Translations under genes and position numbers: made by a program
The notes under the pieces: model-generated
The model's database searches: none
Told to the model about the DNA's origin: nothing
The model's input: only the letters and a program-made list of their open reading frames with translations
Shown here: piece after piece, positions 21,495-30,434 of the stretch
Layout: each line of letters begins with the position of its first letter
Numbering within the stretch: the first letter of the stretch is position 1
DNA from: Chitinivorax tropicus
GTDB taxonomy: Bacteria; Pseudomonadota; Gammaproteobacteria; Burkholderiales; SCOH01
DNA length: 64,000 bases
Assembly (NCBI RefSeq): GCF_014202905.1
Contig: NZ_JACHHY010000004.1
Coordinates: 62,001-126,000, forward strand
Direction of reading: 5' to 3'

Positions 21495-22886
21495 ATGGAA
21501 AACGCCATGAGCATGAGTGAGAATCACCCCCTGGAGGGCTTGCGGCCCGGTCAACGCGCAGAAACGATGCGGCGTCTGACGGCCAATGATATTGAATTGT
21601 TTGCCTTGATGGGCGGGGAGATCGAGAGCGGCCAGATGCGGCCCGCCGGTGAGGGCCATATTGCCGCCCATGCCAGCGGCTGCGTGGCCTTGGTACTGTG
21701 GTTGATCTGTAATCGCATGCCCGGTGCGGGCAGTGAAGTGGTCCGGCATGATCTGCGCTCGTCGGGCATGGTGATGGTGGGGGACGAAATCGACTGTGAA
21801 GCCGAACTGGCAGAGGTCGATGCAGAAACCGGCTTGGCATTGTTTCTGGTGAATGTCCGCAATCAACATGGCTCCACTTTGATGCACGGCCATGTGTGGG
21901 TCAGGGCGCCGCGTATACGCATCATGAGCGAACACGAGGCACTGCCGGAAATCACCTTGCGTCGCCACGATGGTTTTGCTCACCTGCTGGAAGCCTGCAA
22001 GCACCGTGAAGCTGTCAGCTGCGCGGTGGTGCATCCATGTGACCGTGACTCTTTGCTAGGCGCGCTGGAGGCCGCACGGCAAGGGCTGATCCGCCCGATT
22101 CTAGTGGGCCCGCAGGCCAAGATCCGTGCGGCAGCCATGGCGGCTGGGGTGACGTTGGATGGTGTGGAGATATTGCACACCGACCATAGTCATGCCGCTG
22201 CGCAAAAGGCGGTTGAGTTGGCACGCACTGGGCAGGTGGAATCACTGATGAAAGGCTCGCTGCATACCGATGAGCTGATGGCCGCTGTGGTGCCCAGCGC
22301 GACCGGTTTGCGGACTGGCCGACGTATCAGCCACGTTTTCGTATTGGATGTGCCGGCATACTCCCGGCCACTGCTGGTGACCGATGCGGCGATCAATATC
22401 GCGCCGAATTTCGAGGAAAAAATCGACATCGTCCAAAATGCCATCAACCTGGCCCATGTCTTGGGCATTCAACAACCCAAAGTGGCCATCTTGTCCGCCA
22501 CCGAGGTCGTCAATGCCAAGATCCCTTCCACCATGGATGCCGCCTTGCTGTGCAAGATGGCCGATCGGGGGCAGATCACCGGCGGAATACTGGACGGCCC
22601 GCTGGCATTCGATAACGCCATCAGCATCGAGGCGGCGCGCACCAAACGCATCGTGTCGCCCGTTGCCGGGCAGGCCGATATCCTGGTCGCCCCCGATCTG
22701 GAGGCGGGCAACATGCTGGCGAAAAACATGGCCTATTTTGCAGGGGCGGATATCGCCGGTATCGTCGTCGGCGCACGCGTCCCGATCGTGCTGACCAGCC
22801 GGGCGGACAATGTCCGCTCGCGTCTGGCCTCTGCGGTGATCATGGCGTTGGTGGCGCATGCCAGACGCCCACAGCAGGAGGGTTGA
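21495..22886 (+). CDS. Bifunctional (R)-enoyl-CoA hydratase / phosphate acetyltransferase
   Basis: Two domains. An N-terminal MaoC/PhaJ-like hotdog hydratase covers about 20-140 (GGEIESGQMRPAGEGHIAAH region). A C-terminal phosphate acetyl/butyryltransferase covers about 155-460 (ILVGPQAKIRAAA, SLMKGSLHTDELM, GPLAFDNAIS). The fused form is well known in betaproteobacteria and links PHA or fatty acid intermediates with acyl-phosphate formation. TTG at 21441 is a possible longer start. ATG 21495 (or 21507) is preferred because no Shine-Dalgarno supports the TTG. It is followed after two bases by ackA and then fabI, a conserved trio. Confidence 0.9.
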   Translation: MENAMSMSENHPLEGLRPGQRAETMRRLTANDIELFALMGGEIESGQMRPAGEGHIAAHASGCVALVLWLICNRMPGAGSEVVRHDLRSSGMVMVGDEIDCEAELAEVDAETGLALFLVNVRNQHGSTLMHGHVWVRAPRIRIMSEHEALPEITLRRHDGFAHLLEACKHREAVSCAVVHPCDRDSLLGALEAARQGLIRPILVGPQAKIRAAAMAAGVTLDGVEILHTDHSHAAAQKAVELARTGQVESLMKGSLHTDELMAAVVPSATGLRTGRRISHVFVLDVPAYSRPLLVTDAAINIAPNFEEKIDIVQNAINLAHVLGIQQPKVAILSATEVVNAKIPSTMDAALLCKMADRGQITGGILDGPLAFDNAISIEAARTKRIVSPVAGQADILVAPDLEAGNMLAKNMAYFAGADIAGIVVGARVPIVLTSRADNVRSRLASAVIMALVAHARRPQQEG

Positions 22887-22888
22887 GC

Positions 22889-24055
22889 ATGCAGGGCCTG
22901 TTGGTGGTCAATGCCGGGTCGTCCAGCTTGAAATTCGCGGTATATACTCTCGACGCCACGTTGTCAGATCCCATCTGGCGCGGGGCGCTGGATGGGCTGC
23001 CGAAAAAGCCGCATGCCCGAATCGTGGATCAGCATGGCAACGAGCTGATCAATCAGGCTGTCAGCCTGCCCGCCGGCGAGCCCGCCCTGGCGCCGTGTCG
23101 GTGGTTGCTGGCTTGGCTCGCCAGCATCAGCGACATCACCTTGCATGCCGTGGGTCATCGCATCGTCCACGGGGGAACTGATTTTGCCACGCCGGTGTGG
23201 ATCGATGCGGACGTCCTGAAGCGCCTGCATGGACTGATCCCGTTGGCACCACTACACCAACCGGGCAACCTGCTGGCGGTGGAGGCCATTGCCAATCAGT
23301 TCCCCGGCCTGCCGCAGCTGGCCTGCTTCGACACTTCCTTTCATCGTAGCCAGCCTGCTCTGGCGCAGCTGTATGCGCTGCCGCAGGCCATCACCGCGCA
23401 AGGGGTGCGTGCCTACGGCTTTCATGGCCTGTCCTACGAATACATCATCAGCCAGCTGGCCGACATCGCACCGCAACATGCGCAAGGTAAGCTGATCGTG
23501 GCCCATTTGGGGAATGGGGCCAGCATGTGCGCCATCGAAGGTGGGCGAAGCGTGGCCAGCAGCATGGGGTTTACCGCGCTGGATGGTCTGATGATGGGCA
23601 CCCGTTGTGGCAATCTCGACCCTGGCGTCATGCTGTATCTGATGGCACAAGGCATGGACTACGCCGCCTTGGAGCGCCTGCTGTACCGCGAATCAGGTCT
23701 GCTGGGGGTGTCGGGGCTGTCATCGGATATGCGTGATCTGCAAGCGAGTGAGCAGGCAGCCGCCCGCCAAGCCGTCGATCTGTTCTGTTACCGCGCAGGG
23801 CGCATGATCGGCTCGCTGGCAGCCGCTTTGCAAGGGTTGGATACCTTGATCTTCACCGGGGGCATCGGTGAGCACGCTGCCCCGGTGCGAGCGAAGATCA
23901 TCGCGCATGCCAACTGGCTGGGAGCCACGCTGGATGAGGGTTTGAACGACGCACATGCGCCGATTGTCTCCCCGCCCGGCAGCCGGGTGAGGGTACGGGT
24001 CATGGCGACCGATGAGGAAGCTGTGATCGCCCGCCACCTGCGACAGCGGCTTTGA
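22889..24055 (+). CDS. ackA: Acetate/propionate family kinase
   Basis: ASKHA-fold kinase that interconverts acyl phosphate and ATP. 388 residues. Motifs: LLVVNAGSSSLKF (N-terminal phosphate motif), VGHRIVHGG near 90, TSFH near 150, AHLGNGASMCAI near 205 and FTGGIGEHA near 325. The AGGAGG at 22876-22881 sits seven bases before ATG 22889. A TTG six bases upstream would be too close to it. It works with the upstream Pta domain to turn acyl-CoA into acyl phosphate and ATP. Confidence 0.94.
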   Translation: MQGLLVVNAGSSSLKFAVYTLDATLSDPIWRGALDGLPKKPHARIVDQHGNELINQAVSLPAGEPALAPCRWLLAWLASISDITLHAVGHRIVHGGTDFATPVWIDADVLKRLHGLIPLAPLHQPGNLLAVEAIANQFPGLPQLACFDTSFHRSQPALAQLYALPQAITAQGVRAYGFHGLSYEYIISQLADIAPQHAQGKLIVAHLGNGASMCAIEGGRSVASSMGFTALDGLMMGTRCGNLDPGVMLYLMAQGMDYAALERLLYRESGLLGVSGLSSDMRDLQASEQAAARQAVDLFCYRAGRMIGSLAAALQGLDTLIFTGGIGEHAAPVRAKIIAHANWLGATLDEGLNDAHAPIVSPPGSRVRVRVMATDEEAVIARHLRQRL

Positions 24056-24085
24056 CATACAACGCATAGGTAAGGAAACAACACC

Positions 24086-24862
24086 ATGGAGAATTCAGGT
24101 CTGTCGTTGGCGGGGGCCAAAGCACTGGTCGTGGGGGTTGCTAATGCACACTCCATTGCCTGGGGGTGCGCCCGGGTCTTTCACTCGCTGGGTGCCGAAG
24201 TGGCACTGACCTACCTGAATGACAAGGCTCGACCTTTCGTGCAGCCCCTGGCTGACGAGATCGCAGCGCCTTTGCTGATGCCATTGGATGTCAGCGAGCC
24301 TGGGCAATTGGAGGCGGTATTCCATGCCATCAAACAGCATTGGGGACGGATCGATATCGTCGTGCATTCCATTGCGTGGGCGCCCCTGGCCGATCTGCAT
24401 GGGCGTCTCACCGACAGCTCGGCCAGCGGCTTTCTGCAGGCCATGGACGTTTCCTGCCACTCGTTCGTGCGCATGGCCAGGCTGGCAGAGCCCCTGATGC
24501 CCGAGGGTGGCACCCTGCTGGCCATGAGCTACCTGGGTGCCAACAAAGTTGTGCCAAATTATCAGCTGATGGGCCCGGTGAAAGCCGCTCTGGAAGCCTC
24601 TGTGCGCTATCTGGCTTATGAGCTGGGCCCGATGGGCATCCGCGTGCATGCCCTGTCACCTGGCCCGATCCGCACTCGGGCCGCCAGCGGTTTGCAGGAC
24701 TTCGACGAGCTGCTCTACGACGCCATGCAGCGCTCACCTGAGCAAGATCTGGTCGATATCGATGACGTGGGCCACGCCGCTGCCTACTTGTGCACCCCCG
24801 CCGCCCGCTTGATCACCGGCTCAGTGCAATACATCGATGCAGGGCATCACATCATGGCCTGA
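24086..24862 (+). CDS. fabI: Enoyl-[acyl-carrier-protein] reductase FabI
   Basis: NADH-dependent SDR-fold enoyl-ACP reductase. 258 residues. It has the atypical nucleotide motif GVANAHSIAWGCA near residue 14, VHSIAWAP near 95, and the FabI catalytic pattern SYLGANKVVPNYQLMGPVK (Tyr and Lys about 148-165). Given the neighbouring hydratase/Pta and kinase it may act as a second FabI devoted to PHA or acyl-CoA metabolism; that is inference. AAGGA precedes the ATG. Confidence 0.92.
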   Translation: MENSGLSLAGAKALVVGVANAHSIAWGCARVFHSLGAEVALTYLNDKARPFVQPLADEIAAPLLMPLDVSEPGQLEAVFHAIKQHWGRIDIVVHSIAWAPLADLHGRLTDSSASGFLQAMDVSCHSFVRMARLAEPLMPEGGTLLAMSYLGANKVVPNYQLMGPVKAALEASVRYLAYELGPMGIRVHALSPGPIRTRAASGLQDFDELLYDAMQRSPEQDLVDIDDVGHAAAYLCTPAARLITGSVQYIDAGHHIMA

Positions 24863-24881
24863 TCCCGCGCTGGGTCGTAGT

Positions 24882-24912
24882 GGATTTGTCCACAGTTCGT
24901 GTGGGCAAATCC
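24882..24912 (+). repeat. Short hairpin repeat, copy 1
   Basis: Stem GGATTTGTCCACA against TGTGGGCAAATCC with a five-base loop, 20 bases after fabI. It contains the shared core TCCACA-N5-TGTGGR. It may double as a terminator for fabI, although no T-run follows. Confidence 0.6.
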
Positions 24913-25147
24913 GTGTAAACGTCAGGCAAGCCCGTATTTCAATTGAGGAAAAGCAGGTTGCGCAGAATTTGGGCGATGGGTGGTAGAGCAGGGGTATTGG
25001 CAAGTATCTTAAGGCTCAAAGAGCTATGCCAATCTATTCGTGTGGGTTGAGGCTGTCAGACCAAGTCTGCACGATATGACTATGCTGCCAAAGTGTTGAA
25101 TGGTACATTAAATCAAGGGGATTAGTGTCCCCTTGATGAATTTTAAA

Positions 25148-25597
25148 TTAGTTTAATTCACTTTGAATCATCGAACACTCTTTGACACCTGCTTGACCTG
25201 TTGCTTCGTCAACTAACTGAAGCTTAGATCCACCAGATAACACACCCATTTTGACTTCTTGCCAAATGTAGTAGTTTTTATTGTTTTTGGTATCGATTTC
25301 CAGCGTTGATTCATTGCCTTGTGACGTGAACGTGTGTTTTCCCTCAGGCAAATTGAATTTAAAGAAAGAATGTGGGCCTGTGGAGCCAGCCAGCTTGCCA
25401 TTCACAGTTACCGGCATTGACAGGGCGGCACCTAGCGTTTCGTTGCGATACAGATATACCTGGGCATGGCTGGTATTGGTTGTGAAGCTCTTTGCTTCGG
25501 CGTCGAGTGATGCGGGCGCTTTATTGATGCTTGCGCAACCGGAAACCAATGCTGCGGCAATAATGGTTGTAGCTGCAATGATACCTTTGAACTGCAT
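25148..25597 (-). CDS. DUF2846-family lipoprotein
   Basis: 149-residue secreted lipoprotein. The N-terminal signal ends in lipobox LVSGC (Cys21). The mature part shows the DUF2846 pattern: AQVYLYRNE near 45, VTVNGKLAGST near 65, FKFNLPEGKHTF near 82 and YYIWQEVKMG near 115. A reading frame open to 25738 adds 47 AT-rich residues with no family match. ATG 25597 has GGAAGAAAAC upstream and a clean signal peptide, so it is used. Function unknown. Single gene. Confidence 0.82.
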   Translation of the reverse strand: MQFKGIIAATTIIAAALVSGCASINKAPASLDAEAKSFTTNTSHAQVYLYRNETLGAALSMPVTVNGKLAGSTGPHSFFKFNLPEGKHTFTSQGNESTLEIDTKNNKNYYIWQEVKMGVLSGGSKLQLVDEATGQAGVKECSMIQSELN

Positions 25598-25925
25598 GTT
25601 TTCTTCCCTTGATTGAAGCTGGAAAATGAATTTGTATATAAATATAAATTCCAGTTTGGTTTCGTAAAGTTGATCGTACTGACTGGCTATCATGATATTC
25701 ATATACATGTCAGCATTCGAAATGTTACATGAATTCACACATTAGGCAAATTGATGATGGGCTGAAGATAAATGGGCTCTATTCGCTTATTTGGTATAGG
25801 TTGATCCGACGTACCCTTATGCGATGCCGAGCCCTGATAACCCCCAGCACAGCACGCCATGTACTCCTTTCCCTTTACGCCAAGGCGTGTTGCACAAAAC
25901 CATTCAGTCTGGGCTGTGTGGAGAG

Positions 25926-25955
25926 GTGAATCGTCCACATTTCATGTGGACAACT
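25926..25955 (+). repeat. Short hairpin repeat, copy 2
   Basis: GTCCACAT/ATGTGGAC stem with a three-base loop, flanked by GTGAATC on the left and AACT on the right. It shares TCCACA-N5-TGTGGR with copies 1, 3 and 4. Confidence 0.6.
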
Positions 25956-26199
25956 GGGTGAGCACACGAAGTAACTCATTTATCTCATTACAGAAAAATG
26001 AATTGCCTAATATTTGTGCAATGCAATGGTGGCGATGATGCAATGCGAAAGCCTCGGCTTTTCGCCTGGATATTCCTGAGTGTAATGGGCAGGTCTGTGG
26101 CCTGATCGGTCGTATTGACAGATGGATGCGGGGGTAGAATCCATTCTGATGCGCACATGGCTACACTTGGTGGAAGGGTTGCGGCAGCCTGTGCATGGC

Positions 26200-26231
26200 G
26201 TGGATTCATCCACAATTGCTGTGGGCAACTT
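26200..26231 (+). repeat. Short hairpin repeat, copy 3
   Basis: GTGGATTCATCCACA followed by a five-base loop and TGTGGGCAACTT. The left half is almost identical to that of copy 1 (GTGGATTTGTCCACA). Confidence 0.6.
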
Positions 26232-26340
26232 GGCGGGGAGCATTTGCATCTCTTTAAAAATAAAGAGAAATATCGTTTTGATTAAAATCTGTGCAGCTGA
26301 CGGATGTTGGGAAGTCAAGCCAGGCAAGGCTTTGATGGGG

Positions 26341-26370
26341 TATTTCTCCACAAAGGCTGTGGATGGATTC
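26341..26370 (+). repeat. Short hairpin repeat, copy 4 (divergent)
   Basis: TCCACA/TGTGGA with a five-base loop (26347-26363), about 75 bases before the convergent ppk2 stop. Flanks are less similar to the other copies. Confidence 0.5.
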
Positions 26371-26436
26371 GTGAGTAGCAGGGACAAGCCACTGTCGTGG
26401 CTTGGAAAAAAGGCGTTGTCTAAAATATGGGCAGTG

Positions 26437-27327
26437 TTATGTTTTGCCTTCTGCGTCCAACTTGCGGCGGGCCTCAGTCAGGGCCTCATGTTCCGCTGCG
26501 GAGACGTCGGGGTATCCTAACTTCATTGATTTCAGCGCATCGATGATCGCGCCGATCACCACCAGGCGGGTGAACCATTTGTTGTCCGCCGGTACGACGA
26601 ACCACGGCGCTTGTGGGGTGGCGGTGGATTGGATGGCGTACTCGTATGCTGCCATGTATTGATCCCAGTACTGGCGTTCTGCAATGTCCGCTGCTGAGAA
26701 TTTCCAGTTTTTCTCTGGGTTGTTCAGGCGCTCGTAAAAACGGCGTTTTTGCTCGGCTTGGGATACGTGCAGGAAGAATTTCCGTATCACAGTGCCATTG
26801 CGACCCAGGTAGTCTTCAAAGTGTCGGATATCCTGACAGCGCTCTGCCCAGATATGCTTGGTGACCAGTTTGGCTGGGAGTTGCTGCTTGGCCAGTAGTG
26901 CGGGGTGAACCCTGACCACCAGCACCTCTTCATAGTACGAGCGGTTGAAGATGCCAATGCGGCCACGTTCTGGCAGCTTGCGCATACTCCGCCACAAGAA
27001 GTCATGATCCAGCTCTTCAGACGAGGGCGCTTTGAATGAATGCACCTCGCAGCCTTGTGGGTTGACACCTGACATCACCTGCTTGATGGTGCTGTCCTTG
27101 CCTGCGGCATCCATGGCCTGGAAGACCAGCAACAACGACCATTCGTTGTGTGCGTACAGTTTGTCCTGCAGCTCGGCCAGCTCGGCCACGCTTTGCTGCA
27201 ACAGGTTCTTTGCTTCGTCGCGAAACTCCGATTCCAACCCTGCGGTGTCGTTTGGGTCGATGTGCTTCAGCTTGAATCCATCACCGGATTCGATTCGATA
27301 GGGTTTGATCAGTTTATCGAGCTTCAT
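26437..27327 (-). CDS. PPK2-family polyphosphate kinase
   Basis: P-loop enzyme that uses polyphosphate to phosphorylate nucleoside mono- or diphosphates. 296 residues. Walker A is AMDAAGKDSTI (about 71-81); the lid/Walker B region is GRIGIFNRSYYEEVLVVRVHP (about 122-142). FLHVSQAEQKRRF and a WKFSAADIAER-type segment lie further on. Length and motifs fit single-domain PPK2. It is last of the msrB-patatin-ppk2 unit, 30 bases after the patatin gene. Confidence 0.93.
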   Translation of the reverse strand: MKLDKLIKPYRIESGDGFKLKHIDPNDTAGLESEFRDEAKNLLQQSVAELAELQDKLYAHNEWSLLLVFQAMDAAGKDSTIKQVMSGVNPQGCEVHSFKAPSSEELDHDFLWRSMRKLPERGRIGIFNRSYYEEVLVVRVHPALLAKQQLPAKLVTKHIWAERCQDIRHFEDYLGRNGTVIRKFFLHVSQAEQKRRFYERLNNPEKNWKFSAADIAERQYWDQYMAAYEYAIQSTATPQAPWFVVPADNKWFTRLVVIGAIIDALKSMKLGYPDVSAAEHEALTEARRKLDAEGKT

Positions 27328-27357
27328 GGAAATCCTTTGTCATGTCATCAGCAGCGC

Positions 27358-29541
27358 CTAATACGCCCCCAGGAACAGATAGACTGCATTGCGGCCTGTC
27401 TCGCCACGGCCCACGCCCAGGTACAGCGGCCCCAGCAAGGTATCCAGCCCGACATGCAGGCCAAGCGAGGTTTTGGTGCCGTGGGTGCCTAGGTTGAATG
27501 CACGATCATCCATCCTGCCGGCCTCAGCAGAGGCACCGATATAGAGCGATTTGGCAAACTTGACTGGTATCCGATACAGGTAGGTCAGACGGCCATAGCT
27601 CATACGCTCACCACGGAATTCATCCGGCGCGTAGCCAGACAGGTGGCCAAAGCCACCCATGGTGAAGGCTTCGGTGCCGGGCAAGGTGCTGCCCAGGGAG
27701 GTGCCGCCTTTCACGACTGCCTGCAGAACATGTTGCTTCCAGGATGTGGCGCCTTCCCAACGGCTCTCCAGGCGCTCATAGCGCTCGTCCGCACCCATGG
27801 CGGGGACTGAGCGGCGGTACTCCCCATGCGCCTGCCAACCGTGGTTGGGGAAGCTTGGATTATCGACCTTGTCCAATGTCAGATCGACATGCACCCCGCC
27901 CAGGCGCTGGCTGAAGCTTGGCAGATCAGGAATGCCGATGGAGACGATGGCTTTGGTCCGCCCGAAATATGGGCCGATACGGATTTCGCCATAGTCATCC
28001 AGATTCATGCCCAGATCGACACGGGCAATGGTGTCCCGCTCGGAGAACTCGGCACCTGCGTCGCCATTCTGATAGACCTTGGTCAAGCGGCGTTCGGCTT
28101 TGAATTCGGGTGAAATGAACCACCGGCTGCCGACCCTGAGCGGCTGATACCACTCAGTCGAGATCCCCAGCCGTTTGCCGATCGAAGCCTCTGTCTTCCA
28201 TTCCGCACCCAGGGCATTGGCCCACCGCCGCCGGTAAGCCGTGACCATGGTAAAACTCGATACATCATGCGAAGTGGCGGACAATCCAAGCCCAAACCGC
28301 AGGATATCCAACCCCTCGGCCTTTTCCACGGGTTGGATGTTAAGCACTCTGCGCGATTTTTCGCGGGTGATCTGGTAATCGACGCTGTCAAAATCGCCAG
28401 AGCCGAACAGATTCAGCAGCTCTTTGTGAAAGCGTTTCTGATCGATGGGCTCGCCCGGCATCTGGTTGACCTTGGCTGCGATCGACTCGATATTGACGCG
28501 CTCTGTCGCGGCGATCCTGATCTCATCCACGATGCCGATCGGCTCGCGATAAGCTAGGCGGGATGCGATATGTTGCGTGAATTCCTTTTCCGGCAGGCTC
28601 AAAGCCAGCAATCGATCCTTGACCAGCTCGGCGGCCTGTTCACCCTTGGGGATGATCTCGGCAACCCGAGGGAAATCGGCTGCCGTGATGTCACCCAGCA
28701 GAGGCTGGATCAGGATGTCATTGGATTTCAGTGTGGCGAGTTGTTCGCGGACGTTTTTATTGATGCCCAGATCGACCATCTGTTGCATGACGCCGATGAT
28801 CGAGCTGAGATCATCACGCTTCAGTGGCGGGCTACCCACATTGACCACGATCACCGTGTCGGGCTTGCACAAGGCGCGTGCATTCTCGACAGGCAGGTTA
28901 CGCGCCAGGCCGCCATCCACCAGTAGCTTGTCTCCAATCTGTACCGGCTCGAATGCGCCGGGTACAGACATGCTGGCACGCATGGCCAGGGCCAGGTCGC
29001 CCTTTGAGAACTCATAGAGATTGCCTGTCTCCAGATCGGTAGCGATGGCGCGATAGGGGACGGCGAGCTTGTCGAAGCTCTCGGGCCCGACACTCTGGGT
29101 CAGCTCACGGATGAACAACTCGATCTTTTCGGTATTGACCGCCCCCCGAGGCAGGCGGACTTCACCGTCTTTCACGCCCAGCTCGAATTTGAGCATATAG
29201 GTGCGGTCTTCACGCTTGCGGCGGAAATCTTCATCCTGTCGTTTCAAGCGGCTGTCGAACAGGTCGTCCCAATCCGCCTCTTTCATCCGTTTCTCGATTT
29301 CCTCGATCGACATCCCGGAGGCATACATGCCCCCGATCAACGCCCCGGCGCTGGTGCCGGTGATGCAGTCGATCGGGACGCGATAATGCTCCAGCATCTT
29401 GATCACGCCGACATGAGCCAATCCACGCGCACCGCCACCGCCCAATACCAATCCGACCTGCGGGCGAGCTGATGCCAGCGGGGCCAGGCAGATGGCCGCC
29501 AGCGTCAGGCAAGTCGTCGCCCAGCGAAAGCACGTATTCAA
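27358..29541 (-). CDS. Patatin-like phospholipase with BamA-type beta-barrel (type Vd autotransporter, PlpD-like)
   Basis: About 727 residues. A signal peptide ([12 protein letters not shown]) is followed by a patatin domain with the oxyanion loop [15 protein letters not shown] (about 28-42), nucleophile elbow GTSAG and catalytic Asp in [18 protein letters not shown]-like segment follows (about 305-385), then a C-terminal outer-membrane beta-barrel of the Omp85 type ending in an aromatic-rich strand. This architecture is that of PlpD, the prototype type Vd secretion protein. The start is TTG 29541, overlapping the msrB stop. GGAAG lies five bases upstream and the signal peptide begins there. 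The frame open to 29655 lies within msrB. Confidence 0.88.
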   Translation of the reverse strand: MNTCFRWATTCLTLAAICLAPLASARPQVGLVLGGGGARGLAHVGVIKMLEHYRVPIDCITGTSAGALIGGMYASGMSIEEIEKRMKEADWDDLFDSRLKRQDEDFRRKREDRTYMLKFELGVKDGEVRLPRGAVNTEKIELFIRELTQSVGPESFDKLAVPYRAIATDLETGNLYEFSKGDLALAMRASMSVPGAFEPVQIGDKLLVDGGLARNLPVENARALCKPDTVIVVNVGSPPLKRDDLSSIIGVMQQMVDLGINKNVREQLATLKSNDILIQPLLGDITAADFPRVAEIIPKGEQAAELVKDRLLALSLPEKEFTQHIASRLAYREPIGIVDEIRIAATERVNIESIAAKVNQMPGEPIDQKRFHKELLNLFGSGDFDSVDYQITREKSRRVLNIQPVEKAEGLDILRFGLGLSATSHDVSSFTMVTAYRRRWANALGAEWKTEASIGKRLGISTEWYQPLRVGSRWFISPEFKAERRLTKVYQNGDAGAEFSERDTIARVDLGMNLDDYGEIRIGPYFGRTKAIVSIGIPDLPSFSQRLGGVHVDLTLDKVDNPSFPNHGWQAHGEYRRSVPAMGADERYERLESRWEGATSWKQHVLQAVVKGGTSLGSTLPGTEAFTMGGFGHLSGYAPDEFRGERMSYGRLTYLYRIPVKFAKSLYIGASAEAGRMDDRAFNLGTHGTKTSLGLHVGLDTLLGPLYLGVGRGETGRNAVYLFLGAY

Positions 29542-29936
29542 TCTGGGCTTCCGGCAGAGAAATCCAATGCGATCGAGTTCACGCAATAGCGCAGGCCAGT
29601 AGGAGCCGGGCCATCTGGAAACACATGCCCCAGGTGGCCGTCGCAACGTGCACAACGGATTTCGATACGGCGCATGCCGTGGCTGTCATCAACCAGCTCA
29701 CGGATGGCGGATTTGTCCAGCGCGGCAAAGAAGCTGGGCCAACCCGAGCCGGAATCGTATTTGGTGTCGGATGCGAACAAGGCAGCGCCACAACCGGCAC
29801 AACGGTAGATTCCGTGCTCGTGGTGATGGTAGTACCGACCACTGAACGGGGGCTCGGTGCCGCACTCGCGCAAGATACGGTACTGCTCAGGGTTGAGTTT
29901 GGCCCGCCAATCGGGTGGAGAAGATGCGTCGCTCAC
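29538..29936 (-). CDS. msrB: Peptide-methionine (R)-S-oxide reductase
   Basis: Reduces methionine-R-sulfoxide in proteins. 132 residues. Zinc-binding CAGC (about 46-49) and CARC (about 95-98) pairs are present, with the core SGSGWPSFF and the catalytic Cys in [11 protein letters not shown] near residue 118. No signal peptide, so cytoplasmic. Its stop overlaps the TTG start of the patatin/barrel gene, so the two are coupled. Confidence 0.96.
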   Translation of the reverse strand: MSDASSPPDWRAKLNPEQYRILRECGTEPPFSGRYYHHHEHGIYRCAGCGAALFASDTKYDSGSGWPSFFAALDKSAIRELVDDSHGMRRIEIRCARCDGHLGHVFPDGPAPTGLRYCVNSIALDFSAGSPD

Positions 29937-30434
29937 GTTCGCTCCAGACAGATGACCCCATCAACCGATGACCGATTGAACGGGAAGTATGTTCAAAGAG
30001 GCTGCCGTGCCTGTGTGGGTGAGGCCTGCAGCCATGTTTGGCTCGGCTTGATTATAAACATGCCATTGCATGATCGACATCAATTCCGTACTCGTGCCCG
30101 TCAACGATATCCGATAGTGGTTGCCGAGATGGTGTGCGGCAGATCCATTTCAATACTGAGCTGGTCATCATGTCAGCGGGGCGCGATCGCAAGAGACAAG
30201 CAAACCCACCAACAGCGCCTTGTGCCTTGTATGAAAACGTTTTTTTGAAAGTCAAGTGAACGCTGATCAGTTGTCGATATGGCAGGTTATTTGGCTGAAA
30301 TGGCTAATGCGAAATCGGGGAAACCCGTAATTGTTGCGGATTGCTCAGCCCGGATGATCCCTATCCTTGCGTTTTGTAAAAATCGAGATACACAGGAAAG
30401 CGCATCCAAACCATTTCAAGGATGAGAAATAGTA
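29937..30434. other. Divergent intergenic region msrB / alanine symporter
   Basis: About 500 bases between divergent genes. It should contain both promoters. I looked for a glycine riboswitch ahead of the symporter and saw no convincing one. No gene is supported. Confidence 0.45.

Larger units (their letters stand above)
25598..26436. other. Gene-free, repeat-bearing intergenic region
   Basis: About 840 bases without a credible coding frame on either strand, more AT-rich than average in places. It holds hairpin repeat copies 2-4 (25926, 26200, 26341). A further segment near 26003-26020 (TTGCCTAATATTTG) resembles TTGCCTAATTTTTG at 21407-21419. No RNA gene was recognised. Confidence 0.55.

Noticed and set aside
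30249-30434. Possible glycine riboswitch ahead of the alanine symporter
   Set aside because: The conserved aptamer core was not found; only a short GGGGAAACCC-like stem is present.
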